Source: WHTK01 sp965197795 (GTDB lineage: Bacteria; Chloroflexota; Dehalococcoidia; DSTF01; WHTK01). Taken from it: DNA of 64,000 nucleotides. Position 1 is the first letter of the stretch. Every line of letters starts with the position of its first letter. The stretch lies in NCBI GenBank assembly GCA_965197795.1, contig OZ240228.1, positions 124,001 to 188,000 of the forward strand, in the 5' to 3' direction. A model generated the notes under the pieces. The model made no database searches, was not told where the DNA came from, and saw only the letters and a program-made list of their open reading frames with translations. Shown piece after piece: positions 7,620-16,522 of the stretch. The position numbers were made by a program, and so were the translations under genes.

Positions 7620-8894
7620 GTGATTGAGCTGGCGAAGGAAGGCTATAGCCTCCTGATCAGACGCCACCTTTCGCTCACCGTGATCGGTGTGATCCTCTTC
7701 GTCTGCCTGATGTCGGCGATGTCGACGGGTTTCTGGCTGCCGACTCGGCTGGCCTACGTGATCTTCTTCGGCGTCATCGTCGCCTTTTTCTGGGCTCGCA
7801 CCAACGCTCGCAATCTCGACCTGACGATCGAGCGCCCGCAGGATCGCCTGCAGGAGGGGCAGGAGCTGGTCGAGCGCATCACGGTGAAGAACCACAGCTG
7901 GCTGACCAAGCTATGGCTGGAGGTTAGCGAGCCCTCGGACATGCCGGGACATCATCCCGGTCGGGTGATCACGCTGGGCCCGCGCGAGTCGCGCACCTGG
8001 CGCACAACCACCTACTGCGAGCTACGCGGCCTGTTCAACGTGGGGCCCGTGCAGATCACGACGGGCGACCCCTTCGGCTTCTTCAAGCACACCAATAGCT
8101 ACGGCCGGTCTGCCTCGATCCTGGTTTATCCCCAGGCGACGGAGCTGCCCAACTTCTACGTGCCGCCGGCCAACCTGCCCGGCGAGGGCAAGTTCCGCAA
8201 ACGCACGCATTACGTCACTCCTAACGCGTCCGGCGTGCGTGAGTACGCCTTCGGCGACAGCTTCAACCGGATCCACTGGCCGAGCACCGCGCGTACGGGC
8301 AACTTGATGGTCAAGCTGTTCGAGCTGGATCCGGCTTCAGACATCTGGATCATCCTCGACCTGGAGAAGCAAGTGCACGTGGGCGAAGGGGAGAGAGGGA
8401 CGGAGGAGTTCAGCGTCAAGGTCGCGGCGTCGATCGCGCGTTACTTCCTGGTCGCGAACCGTTCGGTGGGTTTCATCAGCTTTGGCAAGCAGCTCTTCGT
8501 TGAGGAGGCCGAGCGCGGCGCGCAGCATTACACGCGGATCCTCGAGGCGCTGGCGCTCTCCAGGGCGGAGGGAGACGTGCCGGTCGGCACGCTGATCAGC
8601 GAAGAATCGAGGCGCTTCGGGCGCCACACGACCGTCGTGGTGATCACGCCTTCGACTTCGGAGGACTGGGTTGGGTCGCTGCAGTTCATCGCTGAGCAAG
8701 GCGTCAAGGTCGGCGCAGTATTGATCGAACCGAGTACGTTTGGCGGCAGCGAGAACTCGCTAATGGTCTTCGGCGCGCTCGCTTCGTCCGACGTGTACAC
8801 GTACCTCGTACGCAACTCAGACGATCTGAGCAGCTCACTGGCGATGGGTGTCGACGGCTCTTCGAATGAGGCCATGCCGAGGCGCTCGACATGA
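7620..8894 (+). CDS. DUF58-domain membrane protein (cluster 1)
   Basis: A 424-residue protein with two N-terminal transmembrane segments (about residues 17-38 and 44-60), followed by a beta-sandwich region and the DUF58 signature REYAFGDSFNRIHWPSTAR near residue 206. DUF58 is a degenerate von Willebrand A fold. The expected metal-site strand reads IWIILDLEKQVHVG, so the DxSxS motif is absent. Family members are the usual partners of MoxR ATPases. The first gene of the pair ends 8 bp upstream, and the ATGA at 8891-8894 couples this gene to the transglutaminase-like gene. The molecular role of the trio is not established. Confidence 0.88.
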   Translation: MIELAKEGYSLLIRRHLSLTVIGVILFVCLMSAMSTGFWLPTRLAYVIFFGVIVAFFWARTNARNLDLTIERPQDRLQEGQELVERITVKNHSWLTKLWLEVSEPSDMPGHHPGRVITLGPRESRTWRTTTYCELRGLFNVGPVQITTGDPFGFFKHTNSYGRSASILVYPQATELPNFYVPPANLPGEGKFRKRTHYVTPNASGVREYAFGDSFNRIHWPSTARTGNLMVKLFELDPASDIWIILDLEKQVHVGEGERGTEEFSVKVAASIARYFLVANRSVGFISFGKQLFVEEAERGAQHYTRILEALALSRAEGDVPVGTLISEESRRFGRHTTVVVITPSTSEDWVGSLQFIAEQGVKVGAVLIEPSTFGGSENSLMVFGALASSDVYTYLVRNSDDLSSSLAMGVDGSSNEAMPRRST

Positions 8895-11197
8895 GGCAGG
8901 CTTCCTGGAGCGAGATCTTCCGCGGCCGGGAGAGCCAGGCCGAACAGGACCAACGACCGAGCCGTCCCGGCCTGCTCGTCCGCTTCTCCCGCTATACGGG
9001 TATCACCTGGGAAACGCCCGTCACGCTGGCGATCGTGCTTCTCGGTTTCTACATCGTGGTCAGGTCGATCGATAGGGCCGACTGGGTGGCCGGCATGCCT
9101 TCGTTGTACTCGATCGGTTTCCTTGGCCTGCTGCTCGGCGTCGTGGCGGCGTATAGCAGTGCGCCGGCGTGGCTGCTGCATCTCGTCGCTCTCGGTGTGG
9201 GAACCGTGGCCGGCCTTTACGTGGTCGGCAGCGAGCTGCGCGGATCGTTGCGCGAGCGTACCTGGGAGATCATGGAGCGCTTCTGGCTGTGGGGCGACGC
9301 AGTGGTCAGCGGCGGTATCTCCAACGACGATATCCCGTTTATCGTCCTGGTCGTCGCTGCGACGTACGTGTCGGCGTACGTGGCCGCGTGGAGCATCTTC
9401 CGCTGGTACAACGCGTGGCTCGGTCTAATACCGGGCGGGCTGGCGCTGATGACCAATATCAGCTATCTGCCAGGACAGCAAAGCTTGTCACTGCTACTCT
9501 TCCTGTTCTGCGCCATTTTGCTCGTGACGAGAGTCAACCTCTTACGCCATGCACGGGAGTGGCGGGAGCGCAATATCCAGTACCCGGACTTCATCAGCCT
9601 CAGCGTGCTCAACGTCACGGTCTGGGTGGCGGTGCCGCTGCTCGCCCTGGCGTGGGTGCTGCCGGTGGGCAGCGGCAGCGGCCTGGTGTACTCGGCTTGG
9701 GTCAAGGTGACCGCGCCGATCGCCGCGCCGCTAAACGACCTCGGGCGCGCGTTCAGCGGCATCGACAGTAAACGGGACAGCCAGGTCCACCTCTTCGGCT
9801 CGACCTTGCCTTTGCAGGGGCCGATCAAGCTGAGCACCGATGAGGTGTTCAGCGTCTCGGCTGCCGAGGTTGGGTTCCTGCGGGTCCAGGTTTACGACGA
9901 ATACACCGCGGCGGGTTGGAAGCTCAGTGAGTCAACCCTGATTACGCAGGACGCATGGCCGGCGCTGCAGCCGATGCAGCCGCCTCTCGACACCCTGGAC
10001 CAGCTACGGCGGCCCGTCACTGTCGAGGTCACCACGTCCAAGGACGCCAACTACCTGGTAACGGCCGGCCTGCCGCTGGCGGTCAACATCGAGACTCGCG
10101 TGGTCTTTGGCCCCGGGCCGGCCGATGTTATTTCGGTGCGCCCAGCCAGCAAGCTCGGCAAGGAGGACGAGTATCTGGTTGACGGGACCATCAGCGACGC
10201 GTCGGTTTCCACGCTGCGTAGCGTCCCGGCCGAGTACCCCGACTGGACCGCGGCCTACCTGCAGCTTCCGGACGACTTACCGGATCGCGTCCATGACAAG
10301 GCTCGCACGATCGTGATTCGCGCCGCTGCGCGGACGCCGTACGACAGAGCGACGGCGATCGAGCAGGAGCTACGCACTTACGGCATCAACCTGCGGATCC
10401 CAGCCGCAGGTCCGAGCGAGGATTCGGTGGACTACTTCCTGTTCGAGGCCAAAGAGGGCTACTTCGATTACCACGCCTCGGCCATGGTCGTGCTGCTGCG
10501 CTCGCTTGGCATTCCGTCGCGCATCGCTGTCGGCTACGTGATCAACAGCGGCGACCGCCTTCCGAACACCAACGTTTACTCGGTTTCGGAGACGAACTCA
10601 TTCTCCTGGCCGGAGGTCTACTTCCCGGGCCTGGGGTGGGTTGAGTTCAACCCTACGCCGAGCGAAGCGCTGGTGCTGCGTTCCTTCTCGGATGACGGTC
10701 TGGCGGTGATTGGCCCCATCGACGAGGAGCTAGAGGACGTTGGTTTCCCGGACCCTGGGGACGCTGGCGGTGGCGTGGCCGCGTCTGAGGATCTGGACGG
10801 CCTGGTCCTCGAGGACGAGTCAAATCTGATCGGTACGGTAACGCTCTCGGCCATTCTGGCCGTGCTGGCTGTGACGATCATCGGGGCGGGCGTTTTCCAG
10901 TACAGCTGGCAACACGGGCTCGGCCGCTACGACTATCCGGTTCAGGTCTGGGAGAAGACACTACGCCTGGCGCGCTGGTCACGCCTGCGAACCACACCCC
11001 AGGAGACGCCGCGAGAAGTCATCGCGCGTCTGCAGCGATCCTTGCCCGAGGTCGAGGACCTCGATTTCCTGGGTGAAAGCTACATCCGCACGCGCTACGG
11101 CCAAAAAGAGCTGACGGCGGAAGAACGGGACCGGTTGCACAACGTGTGGCGCAAAGCTCGCAATACTCTGCTGGCGCGGTTGTTACGCTGGAGGTAG
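8891..11197 (+). CDS. TgpA-like transmembrane transglutaminase-fold protein lacking the catalytic triad
   Basis: A 768-residue membrane protein with the TgpA layout: about seven N-terminal membrane segments up to about residue 265, a periplasmic part with the transglutaminase-core fold at about 440-600, one more membrane segment (ILAVLAVTIIGAGVF, near 660), and a C-terminal cytosolic DUF4129-like helix region. The transglutaminase core is easy to align: GYFDYHASAMVVLLRSLGIP, then NSFSWPEVYFPG, then GWVEFNPTPS. The three catalytic positions are Phe525 (normally Cys), Phe571 (normally His) and Asn587 (normally Asp), so the enzyme should be inactive, while the surrounding fold is well kept. Translation is coupled to DUF58 by ATGA. 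The stop lies 4 bp from the stop of the convergent cluster 2. Confidence 0.87.
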   Translation: MRQASWSEIFRGRESQAEQDQRPSRPGLLVRFSRYTGITWETPVTLAIVLLGFYIVVRSIDRADWVAGMPSLYSIGFLGLLLGVVAAYSSAPAWLLHLVALGVGTVAGLYVVGSELRGSLRERTWEIMERFWLWGDAVVSGGISNDDIPFIVLVVAATYVSAYVAAWSIFRWYNAWLGLIPGGLALMTNISYLPGQQSLSLLLFLFCAILLVTRVNLLRHAREWRERNIQYPDFISLSVLNVTVWVAVPLLALAWVLPVGSGSGLVYSAWVKVTAPIAAPLNDLGRAFSGIDSKRDSQVHLFGSTLPLQGPIKLSTDEVFSVSAAEVGFLRVQVYDEYTAAGWKLSESTLITQDAWPALQPMQPPLDTLDQLRRPVTVEVTTSKDANYLVTAGLPLAVNIETRVVFGPGPADVISVRPASKLGKEDEYLVDGTISDASVSTLRSVPAEYPDWTAAYLQLPDDLPDRVHDKARTIVIRAAARTPYDRATAIEQELRTYGINLRIPAAGPSEDSVDYFLFEAKEGYFDYHASAMVVLLRSLGIPSRIAVGYVINSGDRLPNTNVYSVSETNSFSWPEVYFPGLGWVEFNPTPSEALVLRSFSDDGLAVIGPIDEELEDVGFPDPGDAGGGVAASEDLDGLVLEDESNLIGTVTLSAILAVLAVTIIGAGVFQYSWQHGLGRYDYPVQVWEKTLRLARWSRLRTTPQETPREVIARLQRSLPEVEDLDFLGESYIRTRYGQKELTAEERDRLHNVWRKARNTLLARLLRWR

Positions 11198-11201
11198 GCC
11201 T

Positions 11202-11420
11202 CTAGGCCGGTTCGTCGGAGATCTCAGCGATGACTTCGCGGGCTTTCTCGAGGTCTTCCTGCATGACCTGAACGCGACAGCCGAGGGCGCTAACCCCGAG
11301 GAAGGATACGGCGTCTGTCGGCCGGATCATGGCGCGCAGGCCTTCGTCTCGCAGGAGGGAGACCCAGATCTCTCCCGTGAGCTGGTCCGGCGCCGTGATC
11401 AGAAAGACCCAATCGCTCAT
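11202..11420 (-). CDS. DUF2007-like small protein
   Basis: A 72-residue cytosolic protein with the alpha/beta pattern of the DUF2007 (putative signal-transducing, PII-like) group: VFLITAPDQLTGEIWVSLLRDEG, then a Gly-Val-rich strand VQVMQEDLEKAREVIAEI. The function of this family is unknown. Its ATG overlaps the TGA of the vWA-TPR gene by one base, so it is translationally coupled as the last gene of cluster 2. Its stop lies 4 bp from the stop of the convergent transglutaminase-like gene. Confidence 0.65.
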   Translation of the reverse strand: MSDWVFLITAPDQLTGEIWVSLLRDEGLRAMIRPTDAVSFLGVSALGCRVQVMQEDLEKAREVIAEISDEPA

Positions 11421-13243
11421 CAGTAGTCCGGCCCAGGAGACGGCACGCGCTGCCGCTGCGCCGGCATCTGCTGGCGCAGCCGCAGCAGGTCGAGAATCTC
11501 GATGGCTTCTTCGAAGCTGACTTCGTCCTCGATGCCGGCGAGCGCCTCCGCAAGCGTGCGCTCGAGGCTGGCGGCGGACAACGGCGTGGCTTGCGGCGTG
11601 CCCGGTGAGTCGCTGCTGCCGGCTTCGCCCGGCTCCGGCGTTTCGCCCTGCGGCGTCGCGTCCGCGGCGGGGTCGCCCGAGGGGTCCTGCTGCCCGCCAG
11701 GCGTCGGGGTGCCTTCCTCGCCCTGAGGTGTGCCTTGCGGTTCGCCTGAGCCCGGTGGCTGCTGCGCCGCCGGCGGCGGTTCCTGGGCGCTGGCCAGCCG
11801 CAGCACGAGTTCCAGGTTGTGCTTCGAGTCGGCGTCCCCAGGATCGAGCAGTAGGGCCTGCCGATAGGCGATGTAGGCCTCCTCCAGCCGGCCGAGTTGG
11901 AGCAGGTGGTTGCCCAGCGCGTAGTACGTCGCTACGCCCAGTTCTGCGGTCCGCGGCGGCAAACCGCGGGACGTGGCGGACACGGCGCGCTCGTAGGATT
12001 GCAGACGATGCAGGGCGTTGCCCGCGTTGAAGCTTAGCTCGTCGACGTCCGGGCGCTCTGCCAGCAGCTCCTGGTACAGCGCCACGGCTCCCAGGTAGTT
12101 CCCGGCGGCGAACAGGGCGTTGGCTGCTTCATTCCGTGCGCGCAGCGAGTCCTCATCGTCCCCGCCGCAGGCGCCCAGCGTCAGCGCCAGCAGCAGCACT
12201 GCCAGGGCGGGATGGGGGCGGACGCGGCGCAAACGCGGCAGCGGCAGGCGAGCCGGCAGGAACCAGGCCAGCAGCAGCAGGAAGACCGCCGCCGCCGCGA
12301 AGAGCTGGAATCGCTCAATCGGGACGAAGCTGCGCTCGATGCCGGCCGGCGTCGCGTCGAGGCTCTGCAGGTCGATCTGGAGGCTTAACAGGTTGCGCGA
12401 GCCGCCGCTGATTTGCTCGTAGCGCCCGCCGGTGAGCTCGGCGATCTGCAGGAGACTCGATTCGTCGAGGCGGCTGACGATGGGCTGTTGGTTTTGGTCC
12501 AGCTTCGGGATCAGCGTGCCGTCCCTGGTCTCGTCGTAAAGCTGCGCTCCGGACTGCGTACCGACCCCCGCCGTAAGCACGGTGATGCCCCGCGAAGCGA
12601 GGGACTCCGCCTCCGCGGCGTAGGTGCCCGCGTGGTCCTCGCCGTCGCTGACCAGGAGCACGGCCTTGCCGCGTTCGTCCTCGCTGGCGGCGAGGATGAT
12701 GCCCGCCACGTTGAGGGCGGCGCCGAGATCGGAGCCGACGCGGGCCAGCGAGGTCTCCTGGCCGGCGCGTCGGATCAGCTGCGCCATCGCCTGGGTGTCC
12801 GACGTCAGGGGTGAGCGCAGGAAGGCGCTGCCGGCGAACAGCACGAGCCCGATGCGGCTGCCGCGCTCCGACTCGACCAGGCGCACGAGTTCAGCCTGCG
12901 CCGCCTGCAGCCGTGTGGGCGCCACGTCGTCGGCGCTCATGCTCTTGGAGATGTCGAGCGCGATGACGTAGTCGATCCCGCCGAGCTCTCGTACGGTCTC
13001 ATTGGTGCCCCATTGCGGTCTCGCCGCGGCGGTGGCGATCAGACCCGCCGCGACGACGAGTAGCAGGCTGCGCAGCCAGAAGCCGAAGTCGCCCCAGCGA
13101 GACGCCTGCGGTCCGGAGAAGGCGTTGCGCGCGCCCCGCCGCCAGACGCCGGCATAGAGGCTGCCTACAGTGATCAGCAGCACCAGGGCGCCGAGCGCGA
13201 AGTAAGCAGGCTGCGCGAAGTCGATCACGTCGCCTGCCTCCAC
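11420..13243 (-). CDS. BatB/BatC-like fusion: membrane vWA domain plus TPR region
   Basis: A 607-residue protein. The N-terminal membrane segments (residues about 10-30 and 55-75) flank a basic loop. A von Willebrand A domain with an intact MIDAS, ALDISKSMS, follows at about 90-290 (TSDTQ and SDGEDHAG are further metal-site loops). A membrane segment near 305-325 comes next, then a second hydrophobic stretch ALAVLLLALTLGACGGDD that looks like a complete signal peptide with a lipobox around Cys359. TPR repeats occupy about 370-490. The tail is rich in Gly, Pro, Thr, Gln and Glu, with a helical region near the C-terminus. In other bacteria BatB and the TPR protein BatC are separate. It overlaps BatA-like by 19 bp and the DUF2007 gene by 1 bp. 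Confidence 0.87.
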   Translation of the reverse strand: MEAGDVIDFAQPAYFALGALVLLITVGSLYAGVWRRGARNAFSGPQASRWGDFGFWLRSLLLVVAAGLIATAAARPQWGTNETVRELGGIDYVIALDISKSMSADDVAPTRLQAAQAELVRLVESERGSRIGLVLFAGSAFLRSPLTSDTQAMAQLIRRAGQETSLARVGSDLGAALNVAGIILAASEDERGKAVLLVSDGEDHAGTYAAEAESLASRGITVLTAGVGTQSGAQLYDETRDGTLIPKLDQNQQPIVSRLDESSLLQIAELTGGRYEQISGGSRNLLSLQIDLQSLDATPAGIERSFVPIERFQLFAAAAVFLLLLAWFLPARLPLPRLRRVRPHPALAVLLLALTLGACGGDDEDSLRARNEAANALFAAGNYLGAVALYQELLAERPDVDELSFNAGNALHRLQSYERAVSATSRGLPPRTAELGVATYYALGNHLLQLGRLEEAYIAYRQALLLDPGDADSKHNLELVLRLASAQEPPPAAQQPPGSGEPQGTPQGEEGTPTPGGQQDPSGDPAADATPQGETPEPGEAGSSDSPGTPQATPLSAASLERTLAEALAGIEDEVSFEEAIEILDLLRLRQQMPAQRQRVPSPGPDY

Positions 13244-14172
13244 ACGGTGCTACGCAAGCCGAGCTCGAGTGCCAGGAGTCCCAGCGCGGCAGCTAGGAAA
13301 TAGACGGCCATCTCGTCGTAGGCGCCGAATTGCGGCCGGCCGATGCGCGACGTTTCGAGCTTTTCGATGCTGCTGTAGATCGCTTCGAGGGCACGTTCCG
13401 ATTCGGCGGGGAAGTACTGACCTCCCGTGATGTCGGCCATCTCGCGCAGAGCGGTCTCGTTGACGTTCAGGGCGCCTGTGCTGCGTGCCCCGGGCGCGAT
13501 GACACCGATCGTGTGGACGCGGACGCCCAGCGCCTCAGCGAGGCGAGCCGCGGCCAGCGGCTCGATACTGCCCAGTGTGTTCTCGCCGTCGGTCAGCAGG
13601 ATGGCGACCCGGCTACGCGCTCGCGAGTCTCGCAGCAGGTCGATCGCCGAAGCCAGGCCGACGCCGATCGCCGTGCCGTCCGGCAGCGGTACGCTCGACG
13701 CCTGGTCCACCAGCTGCACCAGCGCCTCGTAGTCGAGCGTCAACGGGCTGAGGACGAGCGCCTCCTGGCGAAAGATGACGAGGCCGATCCGGTCCTCTTC
13801 GCGGCCCTCGATGAAATCGGTCAGGACTCGCTCTGCCACTTCGAGGCGCGAGCCAGTGCCCAGCGAAGAGGCGGCCATGCTACCCGACAGGTCGAGAACC
13901 AGCGCGATGTCGATGCCCTGGCCGGGCAGCACGGTTTCGGCCTGGCCGACCTGCGGCCGCGCCAGCGCGACGACGAGCAGCGCGAGCGCCCCGACGCGGA
14001 TCAACGCGGGCAGCCAGCGATAGCGGATGCGCCACGTCGTGCGAAAGCCGCTTAACAGATCGAGGTTGGAGAAGCGCCCCGGAGCCGCCTGGTCGCCGAC
14101 GCGCCATTTCAACAGCAGAATCACGGGCAGCGCCAGCAGGAGCAGTAGCAGGCCAGGTTCGTTAAAGGTCAT
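13225..14172 (-). CDS. BatA-like von Willebrand A domain membrane protein
   Basis: A 315-residue protein with N-terminal membrane anchors (residues 6-21 and about 55-72), a vWA domain with intact MIDAS LVLDLSGSMAAS and the loop LLTDGENT, and a C-terminal membrane segment (VYFLAAALGLLALELGL). Its size and layout match BatA of the aerotolerance/MoxR operons, where vWA proteins are thought to scaffold periplasmic complexes under MoxR control. It overlaps the BatD-like gene by 4 bp and the BatB-TPR gene by 19 bp, so the three are translationally coupled. Confidence 0.88.
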   Translation of the reverse strand: MTFNEPGLLLLLLALPVILLLKWRVGDQAAPGRFSNLDLLSGFRTTWRIRYRWLPALIRVGALALLVVALARPQVGQAETVLPGQGIDIALVLDLSGSMAASSLGTGSRLEVAERVLTDFIEGREEDRIGLVIFRQEALVLSPLTLDYEALVQLVDQASSVPLPDGTAIGVGLASAIDLLRDSRARSRVAILLTDGENTLGSIEPLAAARLAEALGVRVHTIGVIAPGARSTGALNVNETALREMADITGGQYFPAESERALEAIYSSIEKLETSRIGRPQFGAYDEMAVYFLAAALGLLALELGLRSTVWRQAT

Positions 14173-15131
14173 CGCGTCGCCGCCACTTCCGGCTCAGGCT
14201 CGGGACGGCTCATCTCGACGATCTCGTAGGCGGCCGTCAGGTCCGCGTCGGCGCGCTCGGCAGCCGGGCGGTAGCTGGCGTAGACCACGGCGTCGCACTG
14301 CTCGAGCAAGCCGCTGGCGACACGGACCTGCCAGCGGTCGAGGCCGCGTTTGAGCATTTCCGCCTCGAGCTCGCGCGTGGTCAGCGCGAAGGCAGGGAAG
14401 CCGTAGCGCTCCGCGAGGTAGCGACGCACCGTCACGCCGATCGAGCTGTAGTACTCGACGTAGCCGCCTTGGCTGCCGAAGCTGGCGCTCGCGGTGTCCA
14501 GCACGCCTCGCGCACGGTCCTCCGGCAGCTCCTCTGGCGCCGCTGGTGCGGGCACGTGGCTTGTGCTGCGCGTCCTCATGCGGGCGTAGGTCAGTACGAG
14601 GACCAGCGCGAGCGTTACGATAGCAGCCGCCAGGGCAGGGAGCACCCAACCGGCCGCGGGCGCGCCGATGACGGCCTGCGGCTTGAGGTCGCGCGGCTGC
14701 GGGATCGCCGGCTGCGGTGGCAAGACGCTGGTGACCGTGAACTGCGTAGGCGGGGTTTGCAGCTCGCCGCCCGCGACGTCCTGACCGAAGTAGCGCAGGG
14801 TTATCGGGGGCACCTGGATCTCGCCCGGGGCGAACGGCGCGAGCAGGAAGGTCATCGTGACGACGACACGCCCGTCGCCGGCAGGCCGGGTGCTGGTGAC
14901 CGGCAGGTCAGCCAGCTCTACGATGCCGGGCAGCGACGACTGGACCAACGAGAATTCGACGCCCGGATCCGACTCGATAGTTAACGTGTAGGCGATCCGG
15001 TCGCCCACCGTGATGCGGTCGGGCAGGAATACCTCCAGGCTGGTGATGACGGGATCTTCCGCCGCTGCCGGCGCGAAGGTGAAGACGAAGCCGGCGAGCG
15101 CGAGCAGCAGAGACGCCGCGAGAGAGCGCAT
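14169..15131 (-). CDS. BatD-like exported protein with one membrane segment
   Basis: A 320-residue protein with a signal peptide ending around APAAAEDP. A periplasmic beta-sandwich of about 120 residues follows (ITSLEVFLPDRITVGDRIAY, then APGEIQVPPITLRYF), in the style of the BatD oxygen-tolerance family. Then come a single membrane segment (VLPALAAAIVTLALVLVLTYA) and a cytosolic helical region of about 120 residues containing ARGVLDTASASF and RRYLAERYGF, similar to DUF4381-type tails. It lies between DUF58 (1-bp overlap) and the BatA-like gene (4-bp overlap). The assignment rests on layout and position more than on strong sequence motifs. Confidence 0.72.
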   Translation of the reverse strand: MRSLAASLLLALAGFVFTFAPAAAEDPVITSLEVFLPDRITVGDRIAYTLTIESDPGVEFSLVQSSLPGIVELADLPVTSTRPAGDGRVVVTMTFLLAPFAPGEIQVPPITLRYFGQDVAGGELQTPPTQFTVTSVLPPQPAIPQPRDLKPQAVIGAPAAGWVLPALAAAIVTLALVLVLTYARMRTRSTSHVPAPAAPEELPEDRARGVLDTASASFGSQGGYVEYYSSIGVTVRRYLAERYGFPAFALTTRELEAEMLKRGLDRWQVRVASGLLEQCDAVVYASYRPAAERADADLTAAYEIVEMSRPEPEPEVAATR

Positions 15132-16057
15132 CAGGCGGCTGACCCCCGCTTGCCGGCCCGGGCGCGGAAGTACGCCATCAAGGGCTGGATGTAGGAGCGG
15201 TCCGTGCGGATCGCTATCTCCTGGACGCCGAGGCCGGCCAGCAGCCGTCTGCGGCTTACGACGCGCTCGGCGGCGGCCGTGGCGTAGCGTTCCCGCTCGT
15301 GGCGGTCGTCTGTGTCGATGAGCGCCTGGGCGCCGGTCTCGGCGTCTCGAAGCTTGAGCAGCCCGACACGAGGCAGGTCGAGCTCGCGTGGGTCGGTCAG
15401 GCTGATCGCGGTGAAGTCGTGCTTCTGCGCGGCGAGGCGGAGGGAGGGCTCGAAGCCGGAGGCGTGGAGGTCGGAGATGACGAAGGCGACGCTGGGCCGT
15501 TTCGTGATGCTCATCAGGAGGTCGGTCGCGATGCCGATGTCGGTGCCGCTACCCCTGGGCTCGAGGTAGAGGAGCTCGCGCGCGATGCGCAGCATGTGCT
15601 GCTGGCCCTTTCGCGGTGGCAGGAACAGCTCGACCTGGTCGCTGAAAGCGATGAGGCCGGTTTTGTCGTTGTTGGCGTCGGCGGCGAAGGCAAGCAGCGT
15701 CGCCAGCTCGGCCGAGAGCTCGCGCTTGGTAGCCGTCTGAGAACTGAACCCGGAGGAGGCGCTGACGTCGACCAGCAGGTACAGGACCAGCTCACGCTCT
15801 TCAACGAACTTCTTGATGTACGGCGCGCCCATGCGCGCCGTGACGTTCCAGTCGATCAGGCGAACCTCGTCTCCGGGCGCGTATTCACGCACCTCACTGA
15901 ACTCGAGGCCGCGGCCGCGGAACACGCTATGGTACTCGCCGGTGAAGAGCAGCCGCACCAGGCGGCGCGCCCGGATTTGCAGGCGCCGGATAACGGAGAG
16001 CATTTCCGACCTGGAGAGGTCGGAGGTGAGGTCGGCGTGGCTGTTCTCTGTTGTCAT
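15131..16057 (-). CDS. DUF58-domain protein (cluster 2)
   Basis: A 308-residue cytosolic protein without membrane segments. The DUF58 signature is strong: EVREYAPGDEVRLIDWNVTAR at about 54-74, then ELVLYLLVDVSASSGF, in which DxSxS of the vWA metal site is present, unlike in the cluster 1 paralogue. It is the second gene of cluster 2 after moxR. The two are separated by 622 bp that hold a GIY-YIG gene and two palindromic repeats, whereas every other junction in this operon overlaps. The insertion therefore looks secondary. Confidence 0.9.
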   Translation of the reverse strand: MTTENSHADLTSDLSRSEMLSVIRRLQIRARRLVRLLFTGEYHSVFRGRGLEFSEVREYAPGDEVRLIDWNVTARMGAPYIKKFVEERELVLYLLVDVSASSGFSSQTATKRELSAELATLLAFAADANNDKTGLIAFSDQVELFLPPRKGQQHMLRIARELLYLEPRGSGTDIGIATDLLMSITKRPSVAFVISDLHASGFEPSLRLAAQKHDFTAISLTDPRELDLPRVGLLKLRDAETGAQALIDTDDRHERERYATAAAERVVSRRRLLAGLGVQEIAIRTDRSYIQPLMAYFRARAGKRGSAA

Positions 16058-16089
16058 GCGATCATTCCGTCGGGCCGCTTACTAAAGAT

Positions 16090-16175
16090 GTGAGATTGCC
16101 ACGTCGCTCCTGCCTTCGCTCCTCGCAAAGACCTTGACTAACCCCTGTCATTGCGAGCCAGGCGAGCAATCTCAC
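16090..16175. repeat. REP-like imperfect palindrome, left flank of the GIY-YIG gene
   Basis: GTGAGATTGC (16090-16099) pairs with GCAATCTCAC (16166-16175). Between them, TCGCAA and TTGCGA form an inner stem. The motif TCATTGCGAGC...GCAATCTC is a well-known type of interspersed palindrome in several bacterial phyla. The stop codon of the GIY-YIG gene (16172-16174) lies inside the right arm. Confidence 0.8.
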
Positions 16176-16468
16176 GAGTTACCTTCTACGATCCCATGAT
16201 AAAGATCGCGCCATGATGGGTTGGAGTTATCGATGAGCGCCATCTTCTTCTGGCGGGACCCCGCTTTGAGCTGCTTCTCGCGATTGATTCCGTCGGAAGC
16301 CTTGGCGTATTCCTCGTAATGGACGAGCCGGTCGACGTTGTAGCGCTTCGTGAAGCCAGCGACCTCCTTCGCTTTGTGCTGTTCGACACGGTGCACGAGA
16401 TCACGCGTGAAGCCGGTGTAGAGCACGGAGTTGGTTGAGTTGGTCAGTATGTAGACGTAGTAGCTCAT
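16172..16468 (-). CDS. GIY-YIG endonuclease domain protein (YhbQ/UPF0213-like)
   Basis: Using ATG 16468 gives 98 residues, a single GIY-YIG nuclease domain. It shows YYVYILTN (the GIY position), VLYTGFT (the YIG position), an Arg in DLVHRVEQH and the catalytic Glu in NREKQLKAG. Stand-alone GIY-YIG proteins of this size are poorly characterised; some cut or nick DNA. It lies between moxR and DUF58 of cluster 2 on the same strand and is enclosed by two palindromic repeats that share the arm sequence GCAATCTCAC. Its TGA stop is supplied by the left repeat. A longer start at 16561 would run into the right repeat and gives a low-complexity leader, so I rejected it. Confidence 0.85.
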   Translation of the reverse strand: MSYYVYILTNSTNSVLYTGFTRDLVHRVEQHKAKEVAGFTKRYNVDRLVHYEEYAKASDGINREKQLKAGSRQKKMALIDNSNPSWRDLYHGIVEGNS

Positions 16469-16522
16469 CGAGGTAACCAGGCTTGAAGCGCGGGAGACGC
16501 GACGACACGCTGAAGGAAGTCG

